Of a stretch of DNA of 64,000 nucleotides, positions 39,351-52,128 are shown piece by piece. The first letter of the stretch is position 1. Every line of letters begins with the position of its first letter. Under the pieces are notes generated by a model that was not told where the DNA came from, did not search any database, and saw nothing but the letters and a program-made list of their open reading frames with translations. The position numbers were made by a program, and so were the translations under genes. The stretch comes from Paracentrotus lividus (lineage: Eukaryota > Echinodermata > Echinoidea > Camarodonta > Echinidae): the NCBI GenBank assembly GCA_940671915.1, contig CALNVZ010003433.1, positions 14,788,363 through 14,852,362 on the forward strand. The letters are read 5' to 3'.

Positions 39351-41528
39351 CTACAATAAGAAACCAAAAAGACATGGATTTAATACTCAATCGTATGAAA
39401 TTATTTTTTTTAACATCATGGACTTCCCGTCAGTAAGACCATGACACAGCCTATAAACAATTACAATGTATTAAAAGGCTCAATGGGCCACTCCTCCTGT
39501 TATACAATAAAACAGTTTTAAAAAACCACTGATCATTCAATCATATCTTCAACAAAAAAAAATAAAAAATGAATTTGTTTTTAATATATAAAACATGCCT
39601 AAAACTTTCTTAAACCATATGATTAAACATGACAAGACTTTAGTGTACATGTTGGCCTACATGTATACAGAGAATTTTGGATCCTCTTCCTCTGCAAATA
39701 AGAAATTTGAAGGAAAAAATGTCATACGTATGAAAAAATATGGTAATAAAAGTTTGTTGTTTTTTTTAATGCTATAGTGCAAACACAGTATTCAGAAAAC
39801 AAATTTGTGACACAGATATTTAGGTAGAGGTCATGGCCTTTGACACCAAATCTTCTTGGTTACCAAGGAGTCAGAGTAGGTCACATTCATGGACAGAATG
39901 TTGGCTATTACTCTCAAACTTGTTTACCTTGATCAAACAAAAGAGAGAAATGTTTCAATTTGACTCCATCTCTAGAAAAATTCACATCATACCTAAGATT
40001 AATTTCTTTTCTAACTGGAGAAGAATCTTTCTTGAGGCTATTAATGTCACATGAATTTTACAAAGCTATAATTTGTGGTGAGGATATATCATGGGAGACT
40101 TCTCAATAGGAATATGTATCTCAGTTTATACACTTCACTGATAATACACGTAGGAACATTGTTATCAGGAACATTGAGTACATGTAGTCATTGATAATCT
40201 AAAAAAGATTAGCTTTTGTGGTTTATATTGTTGAGCTCTTCCAAATCAAAGCATTTGAAGGATTCCTTTGTAATTTAAGCTCTTTAATTCAAATCTAATA
40301 ATGATCATTTCAAAGAATATGGCAGAGAAATAATGCATCCTGGCAAGAAGCAATACCTATAAAACAATGACACCACCATCCTGGCATCTCGCCAAATCTT
40401 CAGCATTCCAAGGAAAAAATGTAAAACACTATAATTATATTGGAGTGTGCATTACATGTTCAATCGTTCAAATAAACATGTCATTCAGTACATATTAAAG
40501 TAATTGTATCTTTGAGAATGTGAGATTTGTAGTTTGGCCATTTACACTTCCATGTGCAATGCACATCAGATATTAAGAAAACTAGCCCTTGTAGGATTTT
40601 TCAATAATTGAAGATTACACATTTTAACTATTAAAGCCTTCATATTTGCTAAGATTCAAATAATTATGAACAACACCTACATGTACATATACTAGCATAA
40701 ATTTAAACAAAATGCCGGTCCACAAAACATCTGAGGGTCAGGTCTGTAGACCTTATTACATTTTTATATTGAAGGTTCCTCCATAATAATATTTGGCCTC
40801 ACTTGCCAAGTTTTCTACTACTGTGTGAAAATATATCACATCACACATTGGAGGCCCTAAAGGCAATTTACGGTTTGATTTGATATGATGGAGATAAAGG
40901 TATTTTTACGAGGTGTTAATAGCTTGTCTGACTATGAAAAGGTTTATCTATTACATACATCTCTACATATTTCAAACAAAATTAGCAGGAATTGGAGCGT
41001 TTTCATGAGACAGACCCACATCCTCTAATACATGCTTCCGTTCAATTATAGAGGAAATTAATGTGAAGGGGAACATGATGTCTGAGGGCATTATGATCAT
41101 GCATAAACACATACCATCTACTATGTTGTTTGAAATTGTGGCAAATTGCTTCAAGATATTTTACAAATTGGGCAACTTGTTATCGACAATAACTAAATTT
41201 AAAGGGAAATCGTACCTTTATGGAAGCTTGCAAAAATTTGAGCTGTGGAGCCCTACTTGCATATGTGTCAAGGTGAACCCCTGAAAAATTAATTTCCTAA
41301 GCATCATTACATGATTCACATACCCGATTATTTTCATTCTATAGATTTCAATGTTAACTGAAGTGTACATGTACCCAGGTATGCAAAAAGAAATATTCAG
41401 TAATCAATATCTCAGCAGTTAATCAACAGATCTGTTTTAAAATTTCAGGTGATTCCTCTGTGACCTACATGTAAGGATTTGCAAATAAAGATTACAGAAT
41501 TTGCTGGAAGAGTTGTGTTTTCTTTTAA
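39351..41528 (-). other. Presumed KAT6 upstream intron, first 2.2 kb
   Basis: Follows the acceptor of the PHD1 exon. AT-rich, with TACATGTA tracts. No exon encoding the H1/H5-like domain was recognised here or further right. Confidence 0.5.
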
Positions 41529-42111
41529 AGGAAAATTGTCCCTTTGTAGATAGTAGGCTTACTGTGGATGCAGAAAAATCAAATAAGCACATTAGTGAAG
41601 ATTTGGTGAAAATCGGATAAATGATAAGAAAGTTATGAGTATTTGAATATTGAGATCTCTAATGACATAGGAAATCTCCCATTGGCAACGCGGTCACCTT
41701 TTGTGATGTCACAAAGGGAGAACTCCCCATATGGTGTGCACAAAAACTATTCAAAATGTCTCTTTATTTTCATTCTAATGATAGAACAGCTTTTCTTTTA
41801 ATGATATATTATGACTTTCATATATTTACAAGTCATCCCATAAAAAGGTTCTTTATTCTCCCTTTAGAATCAAGAAAAAAGAGTATTTTAGTACAATGTG
41901 TACAATAGATATGGGAAAGATCTCCCTGCATTACATCACACATCATGGTTGCGTTGCCAATTGGAGGATCTCCATATCATAAGTGATCTCAAAATCTAAA
42001 AATTCATATCGCTCTTATTCATTGCCTGATTTTTCTCAAACTTTACCAATATGTTTTGGGGGTTTGTCTCCATTCACTGAAGCTAAATTTCTCTGAGGGG
42101 ATAATTCCCCT
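41529..42111. mobile_element. TTAA-flanked foldback MITE (583 bp)
   Basis: Starts AGGAAAATTGTCCC after TTAA (41525-41528) and ends GGGGATAATTCCCCT before TTAA (42112-42115). The two halves are inverted copies of each other, for example ATTGGCAACGCGGTCA on the left and TGGTTGCGTTGCCAAT on the right. I recognise this general type (AAAATCGGATAAATGATAAG, TTGTGATGTCACAAAGG) as common in sea urchin DNA. No coding capacity. Confidence 0.8.
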
Positions 42112-42115
42112 TTAA

Positions 42116-44166
42116 GTTCCTGAACGAATTTAAACAATTCCTTTAAAGCAGTGAAAATATATAAAGCATAACTGGTGTTTTTAATTGGAATTGGTTGAAC
42201 AAAATTTTGCTAAAGGAGCTACATTATGTAGTTTGACTTTTAAAAAGTAGCCCTTATAAACAAAATTTTCCCTTTTATAATGGTTTCAACTAGCAGTTAG
42301 TATTAATAACAAGATGTACATGTAACCAACATTAGAATGAAATCTGTAAAGTGAATTGAAAAAAAAAATAATAATTTAGGCCATCTACAATGTATTTATA
42401 GCTACAAATATTTAGTCTTTACAAGGAGATACTGTAATATCTCCTTGGTCTGTATGCATGAGCCATGCATTAGCATAATATGGGATGCTTCTGTTTGCTT
42501 ACCCACCCTATGCCTCTGTATTTGTCAATTAAGATGGTACAACCCGCCTCCTACACCTGTGCATACACATTGCCATTCAAACCTCTTTCTAAACACCATG
42601 TCAGCTTGCAATTGTATCCCAAGTGCTGAGTGAATGGACGTATTATTATGCTCACACTGCCGCCGACTGAACGGAAGTTTATCTTTTCTAGTTGCCCCAT
42701 TTCTTCACGAGTGAATTCATGCCAGATTGAAACTGATACATGCGTATGATTACAATTCATTTCAATAAACATGAGTGCGATTTAATAGACCGTCAACTGC
42801 TACCTGACTGATTGAAAAGGAAAAGTAGGAGAAACTGAGGAAATTTTAATAAAATGGCACATGTTCACTTTGTTATCATGCCTAATTACAATGTTACCAT
42901 CAGAAACACAAACAAAGACTTGTCAGGTCCATAACAACCAAAACATGAACTGGCATGATTTTGTGATGCAAACAAAATGACAATTGATTATTACACTTTC
43001 TAAAGCAGAAGTGTAGCAAAAGTGACAAGACTACAAGTATTTGCAATGTGGCTTTAATCCCCCCCCCCCACAACCCAGTTCTATGTATCACAAGGGAAAT
43101 TCCCTTTGCAGAAATGGGGCAACAGACGGTGAAAACTGGTAAAATACTCCCACTACAGTGTATACAATGCACAGGGGATTTTCCCCATGTCACAAAGCCC
43201 TAAATAGATATCTCAGCTACAGGCAGTGATATGATTGAAGTATTAATATTTTTATGACTTTATTTAGTGTCATACATGGAGGCCTACATGTAGCTTTTAT
43301 TGGCAAATCTTCACACCCACATTGAATGAACAAACTCAAAGCAAGCGAATGCAACAATTCATCACACAAATGCACATTGATATTAAGAGAAGCATCCAGG
43401 ACTATAAACAAAACATACCTTGTATATTTTCTGTTTTATTGTTCTGCATGAAACTGACAAAGTGTACATCAAGTTGGACTTACAATGTAGATGGCACTTG
43501 TGTACTAGACATTTGCTTACCATGAAGAAAGACCAAGAGTTTTGGTTTCATATGTGAATGTGTGTACAAAATGTTCTGTAAGCACACAAGTTTTATACTC
43601 TACAAGTATTTATGTACATGTACACAGTACTGTTTGCACACCCAAGGGTCTGAAATTTGCTGATTCACTGCCTTTATTCACATTTTTATTATTTTTTTAA
43701 CCAAACAAAAATATCATCCTTGGTCAATTACATTGTACAACATGAACTGGCTGTCAACATTTATATTACCCATATATCTACAATTGTCCAATGTACATGT
43801 ACATGTACGTGTAGGTGTAATATAGATGCCAATATAATTGCATCATGCCTGTAGCCAAGGTTAATCCTAGGGGTTGTAATTCGCAAGGTATAGTGCAAGG
43901 TGTAAATCAATTTAGCAGATATTTTGTGACATTTTCTGGCGGCAAGCCAGGGGGAATTGATGGAAGGGAAGGAATCGTTATGGTCATAAATCACTGTGAA
44001 GGGCTAAATGAGTGGGCATGACATATACTTCAAGTTGATTGCAGTGGAGAAGAACATGTTGTATAAACTAGGCCTACATGCTACATGTACACAGTGAGCA
44101 GTGTAAAGTTTTAATGTGTAAATACAGATTATGGTCTGCTCATAAAGTAGCATTTGTAAATCTTAA
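42116..44166. other. Non-coding DNA with TACATGTA tracts
   Basis: No exon or element ends were recognised. Poly-C at about 43059-43068; ACATGTACATGTACATG at 43794-43810. Confidence 0.5.
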
Positions 44167-44631
44167 AGCTGGTGTATAGTTTCGGGAGAAGGAAAAATCA
44201 ATTTTGATTCACACTAAGATAAATTATGAAAGATTGAATCCAAGAACTATAATAAAGCAAATTATAGTACTTGAAATCTCGTTTAAGTGTCTTTATTTCA
44301 TAATATAAGGATAAAAAAGATAAGTCGGGGACCCGTCACAGGTTAGCGCTCACGTGGAAAACCAATGGGGATTCTCTTGTGTGGGTGTTACACACAGATC
44401 GTTCGCACTAATTCACGCCGTAACCTTCGGCGTGCGAATCTGTCAGCAGAGGTCTAAACGGCCGTTAATTACGTTTCATTCAAACAAATTCAATGAAAAT
44501 CATCGGAAATAATGAAAGGAATGTCACAAGATCTCTCACACATATCTTTTAGTGCAATGTGGACAACATGTAACTACATTTGATCGATTTTGGGCCAATT
44601 CCTTTTTTGTTACCAAAACTATACACCACGT
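44167..44631 (+). mobile_element. TTAA-flanked MITE, copy 2 (465 bp)
   Basis: Same family and orientation as the element at 31117. TTAA at 44163-44166, then AGCTGGTGTATAGT; ends ACTATACACCACGT before TTAA at 44632-44635. The interior aligns along its length with scattered substitutions and small gaps. Confidence 0.85.
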
Positions 44632-45055
44632 TTAATGTTTTTGTTGGGGTTTTTTTTCCCCCTTTCTTTTCTAAATCATCCTTGAAATATAACCAAATGT
44701 TGTACACATAAAGTGCACAAGTCACATGCTGCTATTGTAGGCCTATAGCTTTTTACAGTTATAAAAAATAATACAAAGTACATCGAACACACAGATTGAA
44801 GAACAATCCATACTGATCATTTTTTATCATTTTTCCACTAATACTACATTCACAGTGGTTTTCAAATTTATCTCCGTGCTGTCGCGGTGCTGTCGCGGGA
44901 CGGCAACACCGCTATGAACCCGCTATAAATGCAGTCACAGTGGAAAAGTTATCCCGGGACAGTCCCGGGATAAATTTCATGTACCCATTCACACTGCAGC
45001 GTGTGATTTTTATGACCTCCGTAACAAAATACATAATAGTTGCATTTCTTTGAAC

Positions 45056-45672
45056 TACTTCTCTCGTCTTTCATTATTTTCTATGTATTTCTTTGTTTTT
45101 TCTCCTTCTTTCCTTTGTTCTATCATTTCTTCTGTATTTCTTTGTTTTTCTCATTCTTTTCTTTTCTTTTCTATCATTTCTTATGTATTTCTTTGTTTTT
45201 ATCCTTCTTTCTTTTTTTTTTCTATCATTTCTTATGTATTTCTTTGTTTTTCTCCTTCTTCCATCTTCTTTTTCATTATTTCCTATGTATTTCTTAGTTT
45301 TTATCCTTCTTTCATTTTCTTTTCTATCATTTCTTATGTACATGTATTTCTTTGTTTTTCTCCTTCTTTCCTTTTCTTTTCTATCATTTCTTACGTATAA
45401 ATTTCTTTGTTTTTCTCCTTCTTCCATCTTCTTTTTCATTATTTCCTATGTATTTCTTTGATTTTCTCCTTCTTTCCTTTTCTTTTCTATCATTTCTTAT
45501 GTATTTCTTTGATTTTCTCCTTCTTTCCTGGCTTTTCTTTTTTTTATCATTTTGTTATGTACTTCTTTGTTTTCCACTTCTTCTCTTTCTTTTCTCTCAT
45601 TTCTTATGTATTTCCGTGTTTTATACTTCTTTCACTATCTTTTCTGGATATTCTTATGTATTTCATTGTTTT
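45056..45672 (+). repeat. 51-bp minisatellite, about 12 copies
   Basis: The unit is roughly TATGTATTTCTTTGTTTTTC followed by TCCTTCTTTCCTTTTC and TTTTCTATCATTTCT. Copies are visible at 45181, 45232 and 45283, exactly 51 bp apart. Because 51 is divisible by three and the unit lacks stops, several frames stay open for more than 100 codons without being genes. Confidence 0.92.
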
Positions 45673-45844
45673 TTATCCCGGTGCTGTAGCGGAGTGCCTT
45701 CACACTGAAGGCACTCCGCGACAGCAGCGGGACTGTCCCGGTGCTGTTACTATGGTTTGAGCGCGATAGTTTATCGCGGTGTTATAGCGGAGCGAGGTTA
45801 TCCCAGGATAGTTTATAGCGGGTCTGAGCATTCACACTGAAGGC

Positions 45845-45889
45845 AACACCGCTACAGTCGCGGGACAGTCCCGCGACTGTAGCGGTGTT
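45845..45889. repeat. Perfect 45-bp palindrome
   Basis: Two 22-base arms (AACACCGCTACAGTCGCGGG... and its complement) around a single central A, 20 bp from the right end of the 44844-45909 element. Confidence 0.95.
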
Positions 45890-45911
45890 TGAGGCTACTG
45901 TGAATGGGGTA

Positions 45912-47257
45912 TAAATACATGTAGGTGTGCTTAGGCAGTAAAGCAACACTTATGTACAAACATTATGCAGGTATCAAAATAGCAAATAGGGGGTTTTCCC
46001 TACTCAGCTGTGAATAAGTCACAATATAATTGCTTCCACAGGAAACCTGTATAATGAAATTAGCACAAGTTTGGAAGATAATTACCCCAAGCCTTCCTCA
46101 AATCCTTCAATTTAAATCGGCACCCGACTTTCTGCTGTCAAAGGGGTGTTTTTCCTCAATGTGTTGATTCACTTCAACTACAGGCCCTCCAAGAAATGAC
46201 ATGAATAAAGTTGTTGACAAGAAAAACGTCTCAAAAAGGGAGGCCAAAACTATCATAAGAAATGGTCTCCGTGGATAGTAAGCGCTTGATCCATTAGGAC
46301 CTTTGACCTTTTGTTATCAAGAGACATGTAGCATAGAATCTATCACTTCAAATGATTTTAACAGGTGATGTGGAGTGTTATAAATTGGCAGTGACATTGG
46401 GTCTGTTTGCTTTTGAACAAACGTTGGATCTTACTCAATCCAAGTCCTGTCCTGTCTGTGTACTTTACCCAATGCTCCTCCCCCTCATACAGAATTACAG
46501 TTGTATGTTGTGCCTACATAACTTTTTAAAGCATTCTTCCCCTAAGTTCCTTTCTTCTTTTTTTTATCGATCATGAAATCAACCAGGCCTACATGTAATT
46601 TCAATCGCCACACCTATAGGTCTACATTGTACATACTTGTACATATCCAAAACGTTCAATCAAAACAATCCAGAACAACTTGGCATAATGTGATTTTTTT
46701 TGTTTTTCTGTTCAATATGTTCAAGCATTGTCTGAAGTTAGCCTGCAGTTTAAAATGTTCCTGATTATCGTGTGTTGAACCCTTTACTCAAGATTCTACT
46801 CTTCATTTTTAAGACATTATCGCTGCTGAAGTAAACACAATGTAGCCTACATGAATTACAGGTAACATGATAAAAATAGAAGTACATCATGATCCTAAAC
46901 TTCTTACGGATGAAAGCAAATTGCGGAAGGAGGTCAACAGGATGAGACGCCTCTTTTCATGTTCTCTTCAAATTGGCCATCTCTGTGATTGTGCTTGGAT
47001 GTTGTCAGATTGTATTAGCGCTCCATGCTCCAACACACCTCATCAGGGACGTACTGGCTTCTTGGAGGGCAGTCAACTGGCAACCGATTGAATGTCAGAC
47101 TATCCAGGTACATATCCAAACCTTGTCTGACAGAATGTCACGTCATAACATCTTTTTAGATGATAGGGGGAAACCACCAACTTTTCATATATAATAGAAA
47201 GCTACTTCAAGAATCTAATGAAATCATGTTCGTCGTAGGATACATGTAAATTTTCTA
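45912..47257. other. Non-coding DNA
   Basis: No confident gene. A more GC-rich stretch at 46890-47105 has a short plus-strand open frame (74 codons) ending near a CAG/GTACAT junction, but with no recognisable protein. Confidence 0.5.
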
Positions 47258-47791
47258 CCAGATATATATATATCAGGGCGCTACAAATTCTACCAGATAT
47301 ATATATCAGGGCGCTACAAACCCACTTGCCCGCTTGCCCGGGGCAAGTGAAAACCACAGGTGGGCAAGCAAATTTCAAAGTCACTTGCCCGATCGGGCAA
47401 GCCATGACTTTAGAGCAAGATATACAATGTATGTGCAACATTTCACCTCAAAAACACAATAAAATATGTGTTTATGAATACAAATCAGACAGTTGAAATC
47501 AAGTCCTCAAAGTATCTGATAAAAGTGAGTTTGTTAATTTCAAACACCAACCTGTTCGTAGTTTCACATGTATGCAATCTCGTCGTTTATAGACTCTCAT
47601 AATACATGTACATGTAATTAGGTCTCAGATGGAAGTTGCTATTAAGAATGAAATCATGATTAAGGTCTAAACAAAGAAAATGAAAAGAAAATCTGGGCAA
47701 GTGTTTTTTCTCTTTGGCAAGCAAAACCAAATTTCACTTGCCCGACAGGGCAAGCGAAAAATAAGATTTTTGTAGAGGCCTGTATATCTGG
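47258..47791. mobile_element. CTTGCCC-hairpin element with duplicated left end
   Basis: Left end CCAGATATA..CAGGGCGCTACAAA occurs twice in tandem (47258-47287 and 47293-47320). The right end in reverse complement is CCAGATATACAGGCCTCTAC AAAAA. Subterminal CACTTGCCC/GGGCAAGTG hairpins lie near both ends. Non-coding. Confidence 0.6.
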
Positions 47792-48301
47792 GGGAGATTC
47801 TGAACTTATGTATTATTGTAGAACTTGGTTTTCCACAGTTATAATGTTGATCATTTTGTTTGGCTCGTATTCATAGAACTCTCTTTCCTCACTCCTATTT
47901 TTTCAGTTACACATAAAATTGTAAAAAAAAATTAGAAAATTACTTCATAATTTATATATGATTACGTTAAATACTTCTCAATCTCAGTTCCATTTTCTAT
48001 TTTGTAGATCAACAAAAACTTTTTTGCCTTTTTTTTTAAACATCATTTTGTTGGATATTATGAGGAATTGCAAGGACTTGATTAAGAACATGCCTACAAA
48101 AAAATTAATGAAGAAATGAAAGGATGAACATATACATGTAAATTTCCTATGCCGAATTCTCCAAGTATGATTCATCATTTAATACCGAAAGTAAAAGCGC
48201 CATCAGAGATCACGCAACAGTTGAAAAGACCGGTTGAAGAGACAACCGCATAAAACTATGTACAATGTAGGCCTATACGTGTACAGCTTGGGAAATAATT
48301 A

Positions 48302-48326
48302 TTTAATTATTATTATTATTATTATA
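48302..48326 (+). repeat. (ATT)n microsatellite
   Basis: AATTATT units, about eight. Confidence 0.8.
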
Positions 48327-48979
48327 TAATTTAGTCTAGACACTGTAATAATCATTTCAAAAGCCCCACCATACAGTGTACGATCATGCATACTCAGGGC
48401 CAGCTATCTTTTAAAATTTGTCAAGTGATGCCAGAATCATTATTGGAATCATGTGTTTATGAAAGGCATACAAGGGCAAATAAATTGATTGTATAAAATT
48501 TACTTGATGATCCAAATTCATTTGAGAATGACATCTCGTTAGTTGGTGAAGATGTCATTTGATGTAATGTAGACTTATGTAATGAAGGATTTTCACCTCA
48601 TGACACTTTTTCAATACAATTACCAATATAACAACTTTTATGTGACTACATGTACATCCTTTCATTGTAACACCAATTTTTGTATTAATTTAATTTTTAT
48701 TTCATTATTATTTCTATTTATCTTATTTATTTTATTTCATTATTATTTTTTTTTTTTGGTGCACTTATGGCCATTCCATGATCTGATTCAAGTGTATGTA
48801 CCTGATTATGGAATCATTCAATACAAGTACATGCAAGGAAAAACAGAGCCATATTAGGACCCCTCTGTCTGTGCCAAGTCTGTGGTACAATCCACAAAGC
48901 AAGAAGAAATGATGCATTGTAGGAGGGGGAGCAGAACAAAATATATTGAATGGATGAATGGCACATCCTACAAGTAATA

Positions 48980-49277
48980 TCTCGTTTACACTGTGACTCG
49001 GGTCGCGGGTTCGACACGGCAATCGTGCTCGACACGGCAATTTTTATGTATGTAAACAGAAAGCCGTTTCGAAGTCGATGACCTTGAGGTCAGATATGGA
49101 ATTTGGCTACACATCGCAACACACATTAATGACATCCCTTACTTCCGGTCATGATCTGGGAGCCGTGTTGAACTCGCCTTTTTTGTTGTGTATAAACACG
49201 ATCACAGGTTCACTCTTTGCAGTGTCGAACCCTTCCCGTGGATTCGACACGAGAGCCGAGTCTCAATGTAAACGCGG
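48980..49277. mobile_element. 298-bp TIR element, TA-flanked
   Basis: The left end CTCGTTTACACTGTGACTCG and the right end (reverse complement) CGCGTTTACATTGAGACTCG match along about 30 bp, continuing into TTCGACACGG-type words on both sides. TA flanks both ends. The interior is CpG-containing and non-coding. Confidence 0.75.
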
Positions 49278-52128
49278 TATGAGTAACCCAATTTTATAAA
49301 GATTAATATTGTAAACACTTGCAAGCCCTTTGTTGGAATTTATAAATATTTCTATTGCTCCTTGAATATTAAATGCAGAACCAATCAAACCACAAACCAT
49401 TGAAATGGTTGAATATTTTGAGAGTATATGTATGGTTCAGATATGAATATTAAGCCACAAAATAATTACATCATAAACATGAAATTCTTTATATATCGCA
49501 CAAGGGACTCATATCCATCCATTTAAAGGTACACAGGATTCAAGAAAGGTTTCAACAAGATTGCCATGCGGTACAAATCCAACCGAGAATGTGCATACGT
49601 ACATACATGTACATCTTGTACATATGTATTACTTACACAAATTTACTAAATTTTTGTATGTACATGTCAGCCTGAAAGCAGTTTTCTTCTTTTAACAAAA
49701 ATTAACATATTTCATCAACATAAAAGATGGGATTATGCCCTTCATCTGATTTCTTATTAGAAAGTAGACCATTAACCTTTTAATTTCCTCCAGGTTGAGC
49801 CGATTTGACTGAAGCAACAAACCTGTTTACACCAGGGATTTTGTACAGGTTCAAAGGGGGAGGGGAAGAAACCAAAAAGCACAAAGCAACTCCTCTGCCA
49901 AGACTTGGGAACGCAAAGGGGGAAACGATCTGTCACTCTTGTCTTAGACGGTATTGGAAAGCGGAAGTCTCAACATCCGTGTTTGTCAGATTCGATTTGG
50001 CTTGGTTGGAAATGCCCCGCGACACAATCCTCTCCACATTTATATACACCGTTTTCAAAATATTTGATTAGGACATTTACCATAAATATGAATTTACAAC
50101 ATGACCATTTTGATGAAAGGAAATACAAAAGGGGAAATAGAGGATATTTTTATCCCTTGACCGCACCAAAGATTTTGACTCATTCACATAAAACAGCTAT
50201 AGGTACGTGTGTGTAGAAGTGACTATTCTGCTGGACCGGGTACGCATTGGGTCAAATTATTTCTTTTTTTAAACTACAAATTATATTAACTTACACGCAA
50301 CAGTTAACTCCTGAATTCTCTAGTCCCTTAGCAAATTCAGTGTGATGAAAGACTAATTTCTAATCATGTACGTATATAAGCACATTATATTGCAGAACTA
50401 TATCAAATAGCAAAAAAATAGAGTTAAATTTTATTGTAACCTCCAGCGTTACTTCTCCAAACAGGTGAATATTTGCAACTAAATTTCAGATTTTCATGAA
50501 AGCAAGAATAGATGCACAAGTATGAGCACTGTCTCTGTCAATGTGTGACTGTGGCTCTGTGGTAGGATACATGGATCAATGGAGTTTTATTTAGCCATCC
50601 GCCTCAGCTGCTGGTACATTACTACCCACAATCATCTTCTGAGAAACATGCTGAGATCTACTAGCTAAATTGGGTTTGTCATTTCTTGACTAGAAAATGC
50701 AGTCTTTTTTTTTTAGAACATGCACAGTATGTACAATGTGAACCAACGATTATCAAAAGAGCAATGCCATCAGTATTCGCTAAAATTTTTGTTGATTGAA
50801 TTTATACATGTATACATCATGCATTGCAAAAGGATTCTTTACAGGTTCTTTACAGATTTTACTTACAAGTGCGGTAAAGTTAACATTATAAATTTTGCAT
50901 AATTATCACAATACTTTAAAAAAATAACTGTTTCAAATTGCAAATGATCATTTTATCACACAACCAGGGTTTCGGTTACCCAAGGTATTTCGAGCAAGTA
51001 TTAAATTGAAAAATGAATGAACTGGATGTCAAGGGCCTTTATCAGAAAGAATTTACATCTATATTCCTATGGCTGTCTATACATGTACATCGGTCATAGC
51101 AGCCTTCCCTAAAAACCAATATCGGATGTACACTTTGCAACGGCACGCTAGTAAGTACCACCTCCTTACATTATATCTGGTGCTACAGGCTAAACATAAA
51201 CATGGTACACCACAAGCTATATATAAATACCTCTCTGCAATCAATATTGCACCTCCAATTGCTGATCTCTAAAGAATGGCCAGTCTCAAGTTGCAGGCCC
51301 TGCAGTGAGTGTAGGTTCTGGCAGGATTCATGCAATGCTTAACTCATAATAATGGTTTCAATTGTAGTGACTAGCAGGGCTCAGTCAAAATTTATTTTTC
51401 ATGTTATATACAAGGTAGGTTGTACATACAGTGCTCATATATTTATACATTACAATTCAAATATAATGAAGGCCGACAATGTACGTAAATTGAATTTTTG
51501 ATGGTACACAAACGACATCATATTTGTTATCATGAATTATTCATTATGTAGGACACATTGTAGGATGTATTTCTAGACATTGATATCAACCTGTAATATA
51601 TTTTTTTATATAAAAGCTTACTTGTTTTTATACTATGTACATGTACATGTATGCACTTTATTCTTCACTTTTTTCATACATTGAGTAGGCCTAGGCTATA
51701 TGTACTGTAGCAATCATCTGCATAAACAATTGTTTTAAGCACTCTTACAATAGGCCAACTACAACTGTAGGCATACATATCATGTACATGTATATTGTAA
51801 TATAATGTAAACAAATAGTTTGGCCATATATAATATTAGCCACCCTAAAGGCCTTTAACTGTAGCTAGTTGGCAATGAGAATCAATTGTTTGGAAGTAAG
51901 TGAGTCCTGAGGATGATTTATAGTCTTCACAGCTTGACCTCATTGAGGACACAGTTACTTGCTGCATTTCCTGTACCAATAATATCAGAGGGGGCAATTC
52001 AGACCACGTGTTTGAAGTGCAATTTGGCTTTATTGGAATAGAGAAATGTGTTTGGAAAACAAAGGGAAAAGTAACATGGAAATAAATGTAGCATATGCCT
52101 ACATGTACATACTGTAGCCATTGCAGTC
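49278..52128. other. Non-coding DNA
   Basis: AT-rich with TACATGTA and TAGGCCTA words. A slightly more GC-rich stretch at 49800-50050 has open frames in two phases but no recognisable domain. Confidence 0.5.

Larger units (their letters stand above)
44844..45909. mobile_element. Palindrome-rich DNA element with an embedded minisatellite
   Basis: The ends are inverted around CATTCACAGT: CTACATTCACAGTGG on the left, CTACTGTGAATGGGG on the right, with TA on both sides (44842-44843, 45910-45911). GC-rich terminal parts contain palindromes sharing the core GGGACWGTCCC at 44956, 45729 and 45862. The middle is replaced by a T/C-rich 51-bp tandem array. No transposase. Confidence 0.7.

Noticed and set aside
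42551..42772. Minus-strand frame with WHEFTREEMGQLEKIN
   Set aside because: Looks protein-like, but there is no splice context and no family I can name; most likely chance or a relic.
45040..45760. Overlapping open frames of 85-122 codons on both strands
   Set aside because: They are translations of the stop-free 51-bp minisatellite; Phe/Ser/Leu-rich or Lys/Arg-rich, with no domain.
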